Below are positions 44,750 through 54,633 of a DNA stretch of 64,000 bases, one piece after another. The notes beneath the pieces are model-generated. The model was not told where the DNA came from, ran no database searches, and was given only the letters and a program-made list of their open reading frames with translations. Source of the DNA: Serratia marcescens (GTDB lineage: Bacteria; Pseudomonadota; Gammaproteobacteria; Enterobacterales; Enterobacteriaceae); assembly GCF_001902635.1 (NCBI RefSeq), contig NZ_MJAO01000017.1:61759-125758 (forward strand), read 5' to 3'. Position 1 is the first letter of the stretch. Each line of letters opens with the position of its first letter. The translations under genes and the position numbers were made by a program.

Positions 44750-45643
44750 ATGGACAGAATCGACGCCATGCGTCTGTTCACCCGCGTGGTGGAACAACGC
44801 AGCTTCACCCAGGCGGCGCAGGATCTGAACCTGCCGCGATCCACCGTGACCGACGCCATCAAACAGCTCGAAGCCCGGCTGCAGGTCAGGCTGCTGCAAC
44901 GCACCACCCGCCACGTCAGCCCGACGCTGGACGGCGAAGCCTACTATCAGCGCTGTCTGAGCATTCTGGCGGACATCGAAGAAGCGGAGATGGCGTTCGC
45001 CGGCGCCAAACCGCGCGGGCTGCTGCGCATCGAGGTGCACGGCACGCTGGCGCGCCATTTTCTGTTGCCCGATTTGCCTGACTTTTTGGCGCAATACCCG
45101 GATGTCGAGCTCTATATGAGCGAAGGCGATCGGCTGGTGGACGCGCTGCGGGAAGGTATCGACTGCGTGGTGCGCGTCGGCAAACTGCGGGACAGCGACA
45201 TGGTGGCGCGCCGCCTGGGCGAACTGGAAGAGGTGACCTGCGCCGCCCCGGCCTACCTGCAACGCTTTGGCACGCCGCAGAGCCTGGACGATCTGCGCCA
45301 TCACCGCATGGTGGGCTTTCGCTCTTCGGCGACCGGCGCACTGATGCCGCTAGAGTTCAACGTGGCAGGGCAAGCGCAGCCCATCACGCTGCCGGCGGCG
45401 GTGTCGGTCAGCGCGGCGGAGAGCCTGGTCGCCGCCGCCCGCGCCGGGCTGGGCATCATTCAGGTGCCACGCTATCACCTGCGCGGCGATCTGGCCGACG
45501 GCAGCCTGTTGCCGCTGCTGCCGGATTACCCTTCCACGCCGATGCCGGTCTCGCTGCTTTATCCGCGCAACCGCCAGCTGTCGCCGCGGGTGCGCGTGTT
45601 TCTCGATTGGTTCAGCCGGGTGTTCGCCGAGCGGAACCGGTAG
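44750..45643 (+). CDS. LysR-family transcriptional regulator
   Basis: 297 aa from ATG 44750. HTH start MDRIDAMRLFTRVVEQRSF with NLPRSTVTDAIKQLEARL. Typical of the DhlR/AaeR-like clade. Divergent from the SDR gene with a 101-base gap. Followed by a convergent metallo-hydrolase gene. Effector unknown. Confidence 0.9.
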   Translation: MDRIDAMRLFTRVVEQRSFTQAAQDLNLPRSTVTDAIKQLEARLQVRLLQRTTRHVSPTLDGEAYYQRCLSILADIEEAEMAFAGAKPRGLLRIEVHGTLARHFLLPDLPDFLAQYPDVELYMSEGDRLVDALREGIDCVVRVGKLRDSDMVARRLGELEEVTCAAPAYLQRFGTPQSLDDLRHHRMVGFRSSATGALMPLEFNVAGQAQPITLPAAVSVSAAESLVAAARAGLGIIQVPRYHLRGDLADGSLLPLLPDYPSTPMPVSLLYPRNRQLSPRVRVFLDWFSRVFAERNR

Positions 45644-45655
45644 CGAGAACGTGCG

Positions 45656-46600
45656 TTACAGCGCGCCGTAATTCAGCGGCACCCAGCTGTACCCTTCGCC
45701 CTGGCGATTCAGATAACCCAATCCCGGGAACGACAGGTGCGCGCCGCCCACCAGCTCGCTCTGCCGCGCGCTGTCGCTGAACACCCGCAGCCGCTGAGCG
45801 ACCGCCGCCTTGGCGTCGCTGTCAAAGCTGATAGCCACCTTCGGATGCGGCATCTGTACCGCCGCCACGTGGATCAGATCCCCCAGCAGCAGCAACTTTT
45901 TCCCCTGACTCGTCACCTGATACACGCTGTGGCCCGGCGTATGCCCGTGGGCGGCGAAGGCGGCGATACCCGGTGAAAGCTCACCGTCGCCGCTGAACGG
46001 TTTAAAGTGACCAGCAGCCTGATAAGGCTTGATCGCCGCCATCGCGGTTTCGAAATTACCTTTGCTTTCCGCCTTGGCCTGTTTCAGTTGGTCGGCGCTC
46101 AGCCAGAAGTCCGCGTCCTGGCTGGCGACGCGCACCACCGCATTGGGGAATACCGCCTTGCCGTCTTGCGTCAGGCCGCCGAGGTGGTCCGGGTGCATAT
46201 GGGTCAGGTAGATTTCATCCACCTGCTCAGGCTGGTAGCCCGCCGCACGCAGGTTAGCCACCAGCTTGCCCAGGCCGTCGCCCAACAGCTGGCCGGCACC
46301 GCTGTCGATCATCACCCGCTTACCGCCGGTATTGATCAGATAGGCATTGACCGAGGTGACCACCGGCAGGCTTTGATGCTGCTCGGCCAACCCGGCGGCG
46401 ATCTGCTGCGGCGTGCTGCCCAGCAACAGCTTGTCCGCCGGCAGGCGAATAATGCCGTCGGACAACGCGGTCACTTCAAAACTGCCCAGCATGATGCGGT
46501 AAAATCCCGGCGTCGGGGTGTTGGCCTGCGGCGCGGCGGCCCCGGCCTGTAACGACATCACGGCCAGCGCCGCACCCAGCAGACAACGTTTCCAGAACAT
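45656..46600 (-). CDS. Exported MBL-fold metallo-hydrolase
   Basis: 314 aa. Signal peptide (residues 1-22, ending GAA/APQ). MBL signature LTHMHPDHLGG with His134, His136, Asp138 and His139, a later His in GHTPGHS, and DLIHVAAV. Known: secreted metallo-hydrolases such as lactonases of the AHL-lactonase-like class; substrate unknown and quorum-lactone cleavage is only a possibility. Divergent from the patatin gene (206-base gap). Confidence 0.9.
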   Translation of the reverse strand: MFWKRCLLGAALAVMSLQAGAAAPQANTPTPGFYRIMLGSFEVTALSDGIIRLPADKLLLGSTPQQIAAGLAEQHQSLPVVTSVNAYLINTGGKRVMIDSGAGQLLGDGLGKLVANLRAAGYQPEQVDEIYLTHMHPDHLGGLTQDGKAVFPNAVVRVASQDADFWLSADQLKQAKAESKGNFETAMAAIKPYQAAGHFKPFSGDGELSPGIAAFAAHGHTPGHSVYQVTSQGKKLLLLGDLIHVAAVQMPHPKVAISFDSDAKAAVAQRLRVFSDSARQSELVGGAHLSFPGLGYLNRQGEGYSWVPLNYGAL

Positions 46601-46806
46601 AGTGACTCCTTGCGAGAATTGAACAGCGCTAAGTATTGACGCAAAAAGCCCGCTGCGCCTGTTTAATAAATGCCTTTGACAAATATATAAATAATATATT
46701 TATTCCGAATAATTTTGTTTGCCGAATCACACAACCCTAATCAATATTTTATCGTCAGGCCTTTCGTTATTTTTCTTACTCCCTAAACCACGAGTAAGGA
46801 AATATC

Positions 46807-47778
46807 ATGAACTATCAATTCGAAAATCTGGTATTCGAAGGCGGCGGCGTAAAAGGCATCGCCTATGGTGGCGTGCTGGAATTGCTGGAAGCCAAAGGCA
46901 TCATGCCACAGATCAAGCAAACCTCCGGCGCCTCGGCCGGTGCCATCGCGGCGCTGCTGGTCGGGCTGGGCTGCAGCTCGGCCGAGGTGACCAAAATTCT
47001 GTCGGCAATGGATTTTAAAAAGTTCCTCGATTATAACGGCGGTTTTTTCGGTACGATCCAGGACGCCTATCGCCTGTTCAATCAATATGGCATTGCGCCC
47101 GGCGATTATTTCTATAATTGGTCGCGCGATATTATCAAGCAATATACCGGCAACCCGGATATGACCTTCGAGCAGTTCGAGGCGATGAAGACGGCGAAAG
47201 GGTTCAAGTCGATTTACTTTATCGGCGCCAACCTCAACAGCGGCCAGCGCGAGGTCTATTCTCATCGCACCACGCCGCACATGAAAGTGGCGGACGGCCT
47301 GCGCATTTCGATGTCGTTCCCGTTCGCCTTCGTGGCCAAGCACAATACCCTGGGCGACCTGTGCATTGACGGCGGCATGATCGACAACTACCCGGTGCGG
47401 CTGTTCGACTATGACTTCTCCGCCACGCCGCCTTACATCGACAGTTCCAGCCAGCGCATCAACACCCGTACCCTGGGCATTCGCCTGGATTCCGCCGGCG
47501 AAATCGCCCAGGCCGCCGGCCAGGCCGGCCCGCGCACGCCGGTCAACAACCTGTTCGACTTCACCCTGGCGGTGGCCAACGTGATGCTGGACATTCAAAC
47601 CAAAGTACATCTGGACAGCGATGACTGGAAGCGCACCGTGTATGTCGACACGCTCGACGTCAAAACGCTGGATTTCAACATCAGCGAGGAGAAGAAACGC
47701 GCGCTGATCGAATCCGGCCGCCGCGGCGTAGAACGTTACTTCGCCTGGTATGACGCCACCATGAAGCAGGCGGCGTAA
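46807..47778 (+). CDS. Patatin-like phospholipase
   Basis: 323 aa. Patatin core: oxyanion loop GGGVKG (residues 12-17), nucleophile elbow GASAG with Ser43, and Asp188 in CIDGG. No signal peptide; the C-terminus has a Lys/Glu-rich end. Known: patatin-like phospholipases hydrolyse phospholipids or cleave lipids in defence (CapE-like), virulence or membrane remodelling. No nucleotide-cyclase or secretion genes nearby, so its job is unknown. Confidence 0.9.
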   Translation: MNYQFENLVFEGGGVKGIAYGGVLELLEAKGIMPQIKQTSGASAGAIAALLVGLGCSSAEVTKILSAMDFKKFLDYNGGFFGTIQDAYRLFNQYGIAPGDYFYNWSRDIIKQYTGNPDMTFEQFEAMKTAKGFKSIYFIGANLNSGQREVYSHRTTPHMKVADGLRISMSFPFAFVAKHNTLGDLCIDGGMIDNYPVRLFDYDFSATPPYIDSSSQRINTRTLGIRLDSAGEIAQAAGQAGPRTPVNNLFDFTLAVANVMLDIQTKVHLDSDDWKRTVYVDTLDVKTLDFNISEEKKRALIESGRRGVERYFAWYDATMKQAA

Positions 47779-47819
47779 CCGGTGTTTCCCCCGCCCGCGC
47801 GCCTGGCCGCCGCGCGGGC

Positions 47820-47845
47820 AAAAAAAATCCCCGCGGGGGCGGGGA
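47820..47845 (-). terminator. Terminator of the symporter gene
   Basis: Minus strand: TCCCCGC, loop CCCC, GCGGGGA followed by TTTTTTT. It lies just after the stop of the 2-hydroxycarboxylate symporter gene. Confidence 0.9.
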
Positions 47846-47876
47846 AAGGCAAAGTAACGCTAAGGTTTTATAGGAG

Positions 47877-49232
47877 TTATACGAAGAACTTGGCCAACAC
47901 CAGCAGCGACAACGAGACGTTGATAGCGCCCCCGATACGGGTGGCGATCTGGGCGAACGGCATCAGCGACATGCGGTTGCCGGCGGTGAGGATCGCAACA
48001 TCGCCGGTGCCGCCCTGCCCGCTCTGGCAGCAGGAGACGATCGCCACGTCGATAGGGTGCATGCCGATTTTCTTGCCAACGAAGAAACCGGTCGCCACCA
48101 GCGCGCTGACGGTCGTGACGATCACGATCAGATTCTGTACGGTGAACGCGTCCACCAGCTCCTGCCACGGCGTGATGGCCACCCCGACGGCGAACAGGAT
48201 GGGGTAGGTCACGGCGGTGCGGAAGAATTTGTACACCACCTGCGAGCCTTCCTGAATGCGCGGCGACACCCCGTGCGCCAGCTTCACCGCCACGGCGGCG
48301 AACAGCATGCCCACCGGCGCCGGCAGGCCGATCAGACGGTGCAGCAACATGCCCACCATATACAGCAGGATGGCCAGCAGCGCGCCGCAGGCGATCGTGC
48401 TGACGTCCACCTTGCCGCTGATTTTTTCCACCGCGTTCATGTCGCTGTCGCCCTGCTTGCTCGGCATCAGGCTGCCTTCGCCGGTCAGGTGCGGATAACG
48501 CTTGCCCAACTGGTTGAGCAGGCCGGCGATAACGATGGCGGTCAAGCTGCCGAGCATCACGATCGGCAGAATGCGTCCCAACGCCACGCCCTGCTCCATG
48601 TGCAGGATCGCCGCGTAGCCCATCGACAGCGGGATCGCCCCTTCGCCCACGCCGCCGGCCATGATCGGCAGGATCAGGAAGAAGAAGATCTGGAACGGCT
48701 CCAGGCCCAGCGCCATGCCGACGCCCATCCCCACCAACATGCCGACGATCTCGCCGCACAGCATCGGAATGAAAATGCGCAGGAAGCCCTGGATCAGCAC
48801 CTGGCGGTTCATGCTCATGATGCTGCCGACGATGATGCAGCAGATGTAGAGATAAAGAATGTTGGTCGATTTGTAGAACTTGGTGGTCGATTCCACCACT
48901 ACGTCCGGCAGCAGGCCGTAATGCACCAGCGCGGAAGGAATGAAGGTGGCGCAGATCGCCGCCGCGCCCATTTTGCCGATCAGCGGCAGGCGCTTGCCGA
49001 ACTCGCCGCAGGCGAAACCGAAGAACGCCAGGGTGGCCACCATCACCACGATATCGCTCGGCAGTTTACCTTCCAGGCAGTCGAGCAGAATCAATACGCC
49101 GGCCAGAATAAAGAACGGTAACGGAATAATCCCTACTTTATAATTGTCCAGTATCCGCCACCATTTCTCACGCAGAGGAATATCGGCGGTCTTGTCTTTG
49201 GTTACGAGGTAAGAATCATCTGTTGTGCTCAT
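47877..49232 (-). CDS. 2-hydroxycarboxylate/Na+ symporter (CitS/MaeN family)
   Basis: 451 aa. Eleven or so transmembrane helices; the family GGxG-like motif MAGGVGEGAIPLSMGYA and the second half GQGGTGDVAILTAGNRM, the paired reentrant-loop motifs of the 2HCT family. Known: takes up citrate, malate or lactate with sodium. Divergent from a CitA/CitB-type two-component system, which likely controls it. Substrate undecided. Confidence 0.92.
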   Translation of the reverse strand: MSTTDDSYLVTKDKTADIPLREKWWRILDNYKVGIIPLPFFILAGVLILLDCLEGKLPSDIVVMVATLAFFGFACGEFGKRLPLIGKMGAAAICATFIPSALVHYGLLPDVVVESTTKFYKSTNILYLYICCIIVGSIMSMNRQVLIQGFLRIFIPMLCGEIVGMLVGMGVGMALGLEPFQIFFFLILPIMAGGVGEGAIPLSMGYAAILHMEQGVALGRILPIVMLGSLTAIVIAGLLNQLGKRYPHLTGEGSLMPSKQGDSDMNAVEKISGKVDVSTIACGALLAILLYMVGMLLHRLIGLPAPVGMLFAAVAVKLAHGVSPRIQEGSQVVYKFFRTAVTYPILFAVGVAITPWQELVDAFTVQNLIVIVTTVSALVATGFFVGKKIGMHPIDVAIVSCCQSGQGGTGDVAILTAGNRMSLMPFAQIATRIGGAINVSLSLLVLAKFFV

Positions 49233-49558
49233 AATCTGGCCTCTTATTAGTTTGTTCAGCCATCATAGAGAAGCGCACGGATTATCTGCTGTGATTATGT
49301 TCAAATTTAAAAAGGGTTTTTAATGGTGGTTATGGTTTCTATGGCGTTAATTAAGATTATGTAAAAATAGCCGTGGTTTTAATGGTGTTAATGTTGTTTT
49401 TATTTTAATGCTTATCAACTTTATCGCAGGCGAACAATTATCGTCCGCTTTACTCTAATCCCGTGTGGGGGATCACAAGTTGATCGGGCGCAATATTACA
49501 GACTCCGCTTCTCGTGGTAGGGTAAGGTTTCAGGATATCTTTACGGTGAAGCCCCGCC
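49233..49558. promoter_or_regulatory. Divergent promoter region of symporter and two-component system
   Basis: 326 AT-rich bases. A direct repeat GGTTTTTAATGGTG (49315-49328) and GGTTTTAATGGTG (49375-49387), 60 bases apart, with further TGGT/TTAAT motifs between, looks like a CitB/DcuR-type operator array. Strong -10 not singled out. Confidence 0.6.
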
Positions 49559-51151
49559 ATGCACCTCAAACTCTCGTTTCAAATCAAGCTGTTTCTATGC
49601 CTGGTGGCCTTCTCCTGCCTGCTGCTGACCTGCATCGGCGCCTACACCTATTACCAGCTGGATGCGCAGCTGCACCGCGATCTCGGCGCCCGCGCCCAGG
49701 TGCAGGCGCGAGAAATCGCCCTCATCCCTTCGCTGGTGGACGCGGTGGAAAACAACGACGCCGCCAGGATCGCCGCGCTGATGAAAAAAATCCGCGCCAG
49801 CAGCGACGCCAGTTATATCGTCATCGGCGATAATCACGCCCGTCATCTTTATCATTCCGAATATGAAGGCCGCCTGGGTACGCCGATGATCGGCGGCGAT
49901 AATAAAGAGGTGCTGGAAGGGAAAAGCATTATTTCCATTCGCAAAGGCGGTATCGGCGTTTCATTACGCAGCAAGGCGCCGATCGTGGATGAAAATAATC
50001 ACGTGATTGGCATCGTTTCCGTCGGTTATTTGAAGTCGCATATCGATAATCTCAATGCCAGAACCCTGACGCAAATTATCGGCTCCATCGTCCTGTTGCT
50101 GCTCGCCCTGTTTGTCTTTTCCTGGCTGCTGTCGAAAAACCTCAAGCGCCAGATGTTCTGGCTGGAGCCGAAAGAAATCGCGCTGCTGGTGCGCCAGCAA
50201 AAAGCACTGCTGGAAGCTATCTATGAAGGGGTGATCGCCATCGATCCGCAGCTGCGTATCATCACCATCAACCATGCGGCGCGCGAGCTATTGGATCTGC
50301 GCCAGCCCGCCGCCGGCTTGCTGGGCCGGCCGATCGGCGACGTGATCCAGGCGCAGCCGGACTTCTTCAGCGCCGCGCAGCTGGGCCAGGATACACACGA
50401 CGAGGTGTGCCGCTTCAACCACGTGCGGGTGATCGCCAGCCGGGTGCGCATCATGCAGGAGCAAGAACTGCAAGGCTGGGTGATCAGCTTCCGCGACAAG
50501 AACGATATCAATACCCTGAGCAGCCAGCTCAGCCAGGTGAAACGCTATGCCGACAACCTGCGTATCATGCGCCATGAGCAGCTGAACTGGACCGCCACGC
50601 TGGCCGGGTTGCTGCATATGCAGCGCTACGACGAGGCCATTCGCTATGTAGAAGCCCAGTCGGAGGGCGCGCAGGAGATCCTCGATTTCATCTCGCAGCG
50701 CTTCAGCTCGGCGGCGCTGTGCGGCCTGCTGCTGGGCAAATATTCCAGCGCCAGAGAAAAAGGCATCGAGCTGCGCTTCGATCCGGCCTGCCAGCTGCGG
50801 CAGATCCCGGCGGCGCTGAATGAGACCGAACTGATGTCGATCGTCGGCAACCTGTTGGATAATGCGGTGGAGGCGACGCTGCACTGCCCAGCCCCGCACG
50901 ACGCGATCGAACTCTATATCAGCGACGGCAGCGACGAGCTGGTGATCGAGGTGGCGGATCGCGGCACCGGCATCGCCGAAGAGATTCGTGATACGCTGTT
51001 TGAACAGGGCGTCACCACCAAAGCGGATAAAAGCGACCACGGCATCGGCCTGCATCTGGTCGCCAGCCACGTGGCGCAGGCGCACGGCAGCATAGAAGTG
51101 TCGGACAACGAGCCGCACGGCGCGATATTCTCTATATTTATCCCTAAATAA
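49559..51151 (+). CDS. CitA/DcuS-type sensor histidine kinase
   Basis: 530 aa. Two transmembrane helices (about 10-30 and 173-193) enclose a periplasmic PASp-type sensor domain with SDASYIVIGDNHARHLYHSE; then a cytoplasmic PAS domain (about 205-320), the phospho-acceptor His339 in RIMRHEQLN, and the HATPase domain with NLLDNAVEA and DRGTGI. Known: CitA/DcuS/DpiB kinases sense di- or tricarboxylates. Followed by the response regulator after 32 bases. Confidence 0.92.
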   Translation: MHLKLSFQIKLFLCLVAFSCLLLTCIGAYTYYQLDAQLHRDLGARAQVQAREIALIPSLVDAVENNDAARIAALMKKIRASSDASYIVIGDNHARHLYHSEYEGRLGTPMIGGDNKEVLEGKSIISIRKGGIGVSLRSKAPIVDENNHVIGIVSVGYLKSHIDNLNARTLTQIIGSIVLLLLALFVFSWLLSKNLKRQMFWLEPKEIALLVRQQKALLEAIYEGVIAIDPQLRIITINHAARELLDLRQPAAGLLGRPIGDVIQAQPDFFSAAQLGQDTHDEVCRFNHVRVIASRVRIMQEQELQGWVISFRDKNDINTLSSQLSQVKRYADNLRIMRHEQLNWTATLAGLLHMQRYDEAIRYVEAQSEGAQEILDFISQRFSSAALCGLLLGKYSSAREKGIELRFDPACQLRQIPAALNETELMSIVGNLLDNAVEATLHCPAPHDAIELYISDGSDELVIEVADRGTGIAEEIRDTLFEQGVTTKADKSDHGIGLHLVASHVAQAHGSIEVSDNEPHGAIFSIFIPK

Positions 51152-51183
51152 AACCCATAACCCGATTTTTTGAGCACCCGATT

Positions 51184-51870
51184 ATGTCACACCAAACACT
51201 GGACGTTCTGATCGTGGAAGACGAGCCGCAACTGGCGACGCTGCACGCGGAGTTCATCGAGAAGAATTTCAACCTGCGAGTGGTGGCTTACGCCGCCACG
51301 CTGGCCGAAGCGCGGGCCAAAGCCAACGCGCATCAGCCGCGGCTGATCCTGCTGGATAACTTTCTGCCGGATGGCCAGGGCATCGAGTTGATGGAAGAGC
51401 CGGCGGTGAAGAACCCCGCCTGCTCGGTGATCTTCATCACCGCCGCCAGCGACATGCATACCTGCAGCCAGGCGATCCGCAACGGCGCCTTCGACTACAT
51501 CATCAAGCCGGTGTCCTACAAACGGCTGCGCAATTCGCTCGAACGCTTCATGCAGTTCGTGCAAACCCAGCGCACCTTCAAGATCATCGATCAGGACAAC
51601 GTCGATGCGCTGTACAACCTGCAATCGAAGCAGTTTTCCAGCGAACCGAGCGCCAAAGGCATCGAAACCAATACCCTCGAGCTGGTGCAGGCGTTGTTTA
51701 TCGCCCAGCCGGCGGTGGCGCATGCGGTGGAGGACGTGGTTGAGCAGGTCGGCATCAGCAAAACCACCGCCCGCCGTTATCTGGAATACTGCGTCGCCAC
51801 CCAGTTCGTACGGGTGGAGATGCTGTACGGCAATATCGGCCATCCGCGGCGGCTGTATCGCAAAGCCTGA
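51184..51870 (+). CDS. CitB/DcuR/DpiA-type response regulator
   Basis: 228 aa. Receiver domain with acidic pocket EDE (residues 12-14), phospho-acceptor Asp58 in LLLDNFLP, and IIKPVSYKRL; the C-terminal HTH has QVGISKTTARRYLEY. Known: activates 2-hydroxycarboxylate/dicarboxylate transport genes; likely target is the divergent symporter. Complete. Confidence 0.93.
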   Translation: MSHQTLDVLIVEDEPQLATLHAEFIEKNFNLRVVAYAATLAEARAKANAHQPRLILLDNFLPDGQGIELMEEPAVKNPACSVIFITAASDMHTCSQAIRNGAFDYIIKPVSYKRLRNSLERFMQFVQTQRTFKIIDQDNVDALYNLQSKQFSSEPSAKGIETNTLELVQALFIAQPAVAHAVEDVVEQVGISKTTARRYLEYCVATQFVRVEMLYGNIGHPRRLYRKA

Positions 51871-51975
51871 GGCTGCCATCTGGCTGTCATATTACGGCGA
51901 TAACATAGCGCCCGACGATATCCCCCTCGATATCGGCACCTGTCGTTAAAACTGATGAAATACTGATGATTTTTG

Positions 51976-51998
51976 CCCGGCCTCTGGTCGGGTTTTTT
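51976..51998 (+). terminator. Terminator after response regulator gene
   Basis: CCCGGCC, loop TCT, GGTCGGG, then TTTTTT. One G-T wobble in a 7-bp stem with a clean T-run. Confidence 0.88.
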
Positions 51999-52178
51999 AT
52001 TATCTGAACGGCAGGCGTAGAATCGAAATATCCCCTTGCTTCACGCCGAATTATTTCCCCGAAAACCAGCCCGCGATGGCGAATAACAGCCACCTATTTT
52101 GAGGCATGGGCCAAAATACCATAACCAATTAAAACTTTGATGTAAACCACTAATATCCCATTTAAATGACATTGAGGG

Positions 52179-52206
52179 TTGTCTCAGACATTCACTGTGT
52201 TAGGGT
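52179..52206 (+). promoter_or_regulatory. proU P2-type osmoregulated promoter
   Basis: -35 TTGTCT (52179-52184), 16-base spacer, -10 TAGGGT (52201-52206), about 72 bases before proV. The same -10 and spacing are recalled for the E. coli proU P2 promoter (TTGCCT...TAGGGT). Confidence 0.75.
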
Positions 52207-52277
52207 AAAAAGCACTATTATCCCCGCTAAGGACAGCTCATATCGCTTTAATTAAATCAGAGGAAACAGCAAATTGC

Positions 52278-53480
52278 ATGGCAATTAAACTCGAAGTAAA
52301 TAACCTGTATAAGATATTTGGCGAACACCCTGAACGCGCATTCAAACTGCTGGATAAAGGCCTGACAAAAGATCGGCTGTTTGAAAAAACCGGCTTATCG
52401 CTCGGCGTAAAAGACGCCACTCTGGCCATTGAAGAAGGCGAGATATTTGTCATCATGGGGCTCTCCGGTTCCGGCAAGTCCACCCTGGTACGCCTTCTCA
52501 ATCGTCTGATAGAGCCCACCCGCGGTCAGGTACTGATCGATGGTGAGGACATCGCCAAAATATCCGATTCCGCACTGCGCGCCGTGCGGCGAAATAAGAT
52601 CAGCATGGTATTTCAGTCATTCGCGTTGATGCCGCACATGAATGTCCTGAATAATACCGCCTTTGGCATGGAATTAGCCGACATACCGCTGCAGGAGCGC
52701 CAGGAAAAAGCACTGGACGCCCTGCGCCAGGTCGGGCTGGAGAATTACGCGCTGTCTTATCCAGATGAATTATCCGGCGGCATGCGCCAGCGCGTGGGAT
52801 TAGCCCGCGCCATGGCCAACGACCCAGACATATTATTGATGGACGAAGCCTTCTCGGCGCTCGATCCGTTAATTCGCACCGAAATGCAGGATGAGCTGGT
52901 TAAATTACAGGCCCAGCATCAGCGCACCATCGTGTTTATTTCCCACGATCTGGACGAAGCGATGCGCATCGGCGATCGCATTGCCATCATGCAGGGCGGT
53001 GAAGTGATCCAGGTCGGCACGCCGGACGAGATACTGAATAACCCGGCCAATGACTATGTACGCACCTTCTTCCGCGGCGTGGACATCAGTCATGTGTTCA
53101 GCGCCAAGGACATCGCCCAACGGCGCCCGGTGACGCTGATCCGCAAAACCCCCGGCTTTGGCCCCCGATCGGCGCTGCAGCTGCTGCGCGATGAGGATCG
53201 TGATTATGGTTATGTTGTTGAACGCGGGAAGAAATTTATCGGCGTGGTGTCGATAGAGTCGCTGAAAAAGGCGCTGTCCGCCAATCAAACGCTGGACGAT
53301 GCCCTGCTCGAGGCGCCCGCCGCCGTACCGGCCGATACGCCGCTCAGCGATCTGATCTCCCTGGTCGCCCAGGCGCCGTGCGCGGTGCCGGTGGTGTGCG
53401 AAGAACATAACTATCTCGGCATCATTTCCAAGGCCATGCTGCTGCAGGCGTTGGACAAGGAGGGCTCAGCCAATGAGTGA
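52278..53480 (+). CDS. proV: ProV, ATPase of the glycine betaine/proline ABC transporter
   Basis: 400 aa. Walker [10 protein letters not shown] (residues 61-69), signature [16 protein letters not shown], Walker [13 protein letters not shown], and two C-terminal CBS domains (about 280-400) that regulate by ionic strength. Known: ProU osmoprotectant uptake. Overlaps proW by eight bases. Confidence 0.95.
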   Translation: MAIKLEVNNLYKIFGEHPERAFKLLDKGLTKDRLFEKTGLSLGVKDATLAIEEGEIFVIMGLSGSGKSTLVRLLNRLIEPTRGQVLIDGEDIAKISDSALRAVRRNKISMVFQSFALMPHMNVLNNTAFGMELADIPLQERQEKALDALRQVGLENYALSYPDELSGGMRQRVGLARAMANDPDILLMDEAFSALDPLIRTEMQDELVKLQAQHQRTIVFISHDLDEAMRIGDRIAIMQGGEVIQVGTPDEILNNPANDYVRTFFRGVDISHVFSAKDIAQRRPVTLIRKTPGFGPRSALQLLRDEDRDYGYVVERGKKFIGVVSIESLKKALSANQTLDDALLEAPAAVPADTPLSDLISLVAQAPCAVPVVCEEHNYLGIISKAMLLQALDKEGSANE

Positions 53481-54564
53481 TACCACGCAAACCCAAGATC
53501 CCTGGGCTACCGCACCGGCCGATACCGGCGCCGCTACCGCCAACGCCGGCGACGCCTGGTCCAGCGCGCCGCCGCCGGCCGCCCATGACGCCGCCGCGCC
53601 AGGCGCAGATTGGCTTAGCAGCGCTCCGGCGCAACCGGAACACTTCAGCCTGCTCGATCCGTTCCACAAAGCCTGGGTGCCGTTCGATTCCTGGGTCACG
53701 CAAGGCATCGACTGGCTGGTGCTGCATTTCCGCCCGCTGTTCCAGGGCATCCGCGTGCCGGTGGACATGATCCTCAGCGGTTTCCAACAACTGCTGCTGG
53801 GCATGCCGGCGCCAATCGCCATCCTGGTGTTCTCGCTGCTCGCCTGGCAGGTTGCCGGTCTCGGCATGGGCGCCGCCACGCTGCTCTCCCTGGTCGCTAT
53901 CGGCGCCATCGGCGCCTGGTCGCAGGCGATGGTCACGCTGGCGCTGGTGCTGACCGCGCTGTTCTTCTGCATCCTTATCGGCCTGCCGCTCGGCATCTGG
54001 CTGGCGCGCAGCAAGCACGCCGCCAAGGTGATCCGACCGCTGCTCGACGCCATGCAGACCACCCCGGCCTTCGTCTACCTGGTGCCAATCGTCATGCTGT
54101 TCGGCATCGGCAACGTGCCGGGGGTGGTGGTGACCATCATCTTCGCGCTGCCGCCGATCGTGCGTCTGACCATTCTCGGCATCAAACAGGTGCCGGAGGA
54201 TCTGATCGAGGCCGCCGAGTCCTTCGGTGCCAGCCCGCGCCAGCTGCTGTTCAAGGTGCAGCTGCCGCTGGCGATGCCGACCATCATGGCCGGCGTGAAC
54301 CAGACGCTGATGTTGGCGCTGTCGATGGTGGTGATCGCCTCGATGATCGCCGTCGGCGGTCTGGGCCAGATGGTGCTGCGCGGCATCGGCCGGCTGGATA
54401 TGGGCCTGGCCGCCGTCGGGGGCGTCGGCATCGTGATCCTGGCGATCATTCTCGATCGCCTCACCCAATCGCTGGGGCGCGATCGCCGCAGCAAAGGCAC
54501 CGGCCGCTGGTACCGCCGCGGCCCCATCGGGCTGCTTACCCGCCCGTTCATCAAACAAGCCTGA
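53473..54564 (+). CDS. proW: ProW, permease of the glycine betaine/proline ABC transporter
   Basis: 363 aa. Long N-terminal cytoplasmic tail (about residues 1-100, rich in Ala/Pro/Asp), then at least six transmembrane helices and the EAA loop [22 protein letters not shown]. Known: forms the channel for ProV2W2X. The GC hairpin 54571-54597 in the gap to proX may set the expression ratio. Confidence 0.95.
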   Translation: MSDTTQTQDPWATAPADTGAATANAGDAWSSAPPPAAHDAAAPGADWLSSAPAQPEHFSLLDPFHKAWVPFDSWVTQGIDWLVLHFRPLFQGIRVPVDMILSGFQQLLLGMPAPIAILVFSLLAWQVAGLGMGAATLLSLVAIGAIGAWSQAMVTLALVLTALFFCILIGLPLGIWLARSKHAAKVIRPLLDAMQTTPAFVYLVPIVMLFGIGNVPGVVVTIIFALPPIVRLTILGIKQVPEDLIEAAESFGASPRQLLFKVQLPLAMPTIMAGVNQTLMLALSMVVIASMIAVGGLGQMVLRGIGRLDMGLAAVGGVGIVILAIILDRLTQSLGRDRRSKGTGRWYRRGPIGLLTRPFIKQA

Positions 54565-54570
54565 CGCTTT

Positions 54571-54597
54571 CCCGCCGGCGGCTACAGCCCCGGCGGG
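54571..54597 (+). repeat. Hairpin between proW and proX
   Basis: CCCGCCGG (54571-54578) and CCGGCGGG (54590-54597), 8-bp stem with 11-base loop and no T-run. An intercistronic mRNA structure or REP-like element. Confidence 0.7.
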
Positions 54598-54633
54598 CTA
54601 AGGCACCACCACATCGAAAAAAGGGGAAACACT

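Larger units (their letters stand above)
51871..52277. other. Region between response regulator and proV
   Basis: 407 bases: a terminator at 51976-51998 for the two-component genes, then a gene-free AT-rich stretch and the proV promoter (52179-52206). AT-rich curved-looking DNA upstream of proU fits the H-NS target known there. Confidence 0.6.

Noticed and set aside
53422..54558. 378-codon minus-strand frame under proW
   Set aside because: Composition (His/Asp/Gln-rich) and position under proW show a shadow frame.
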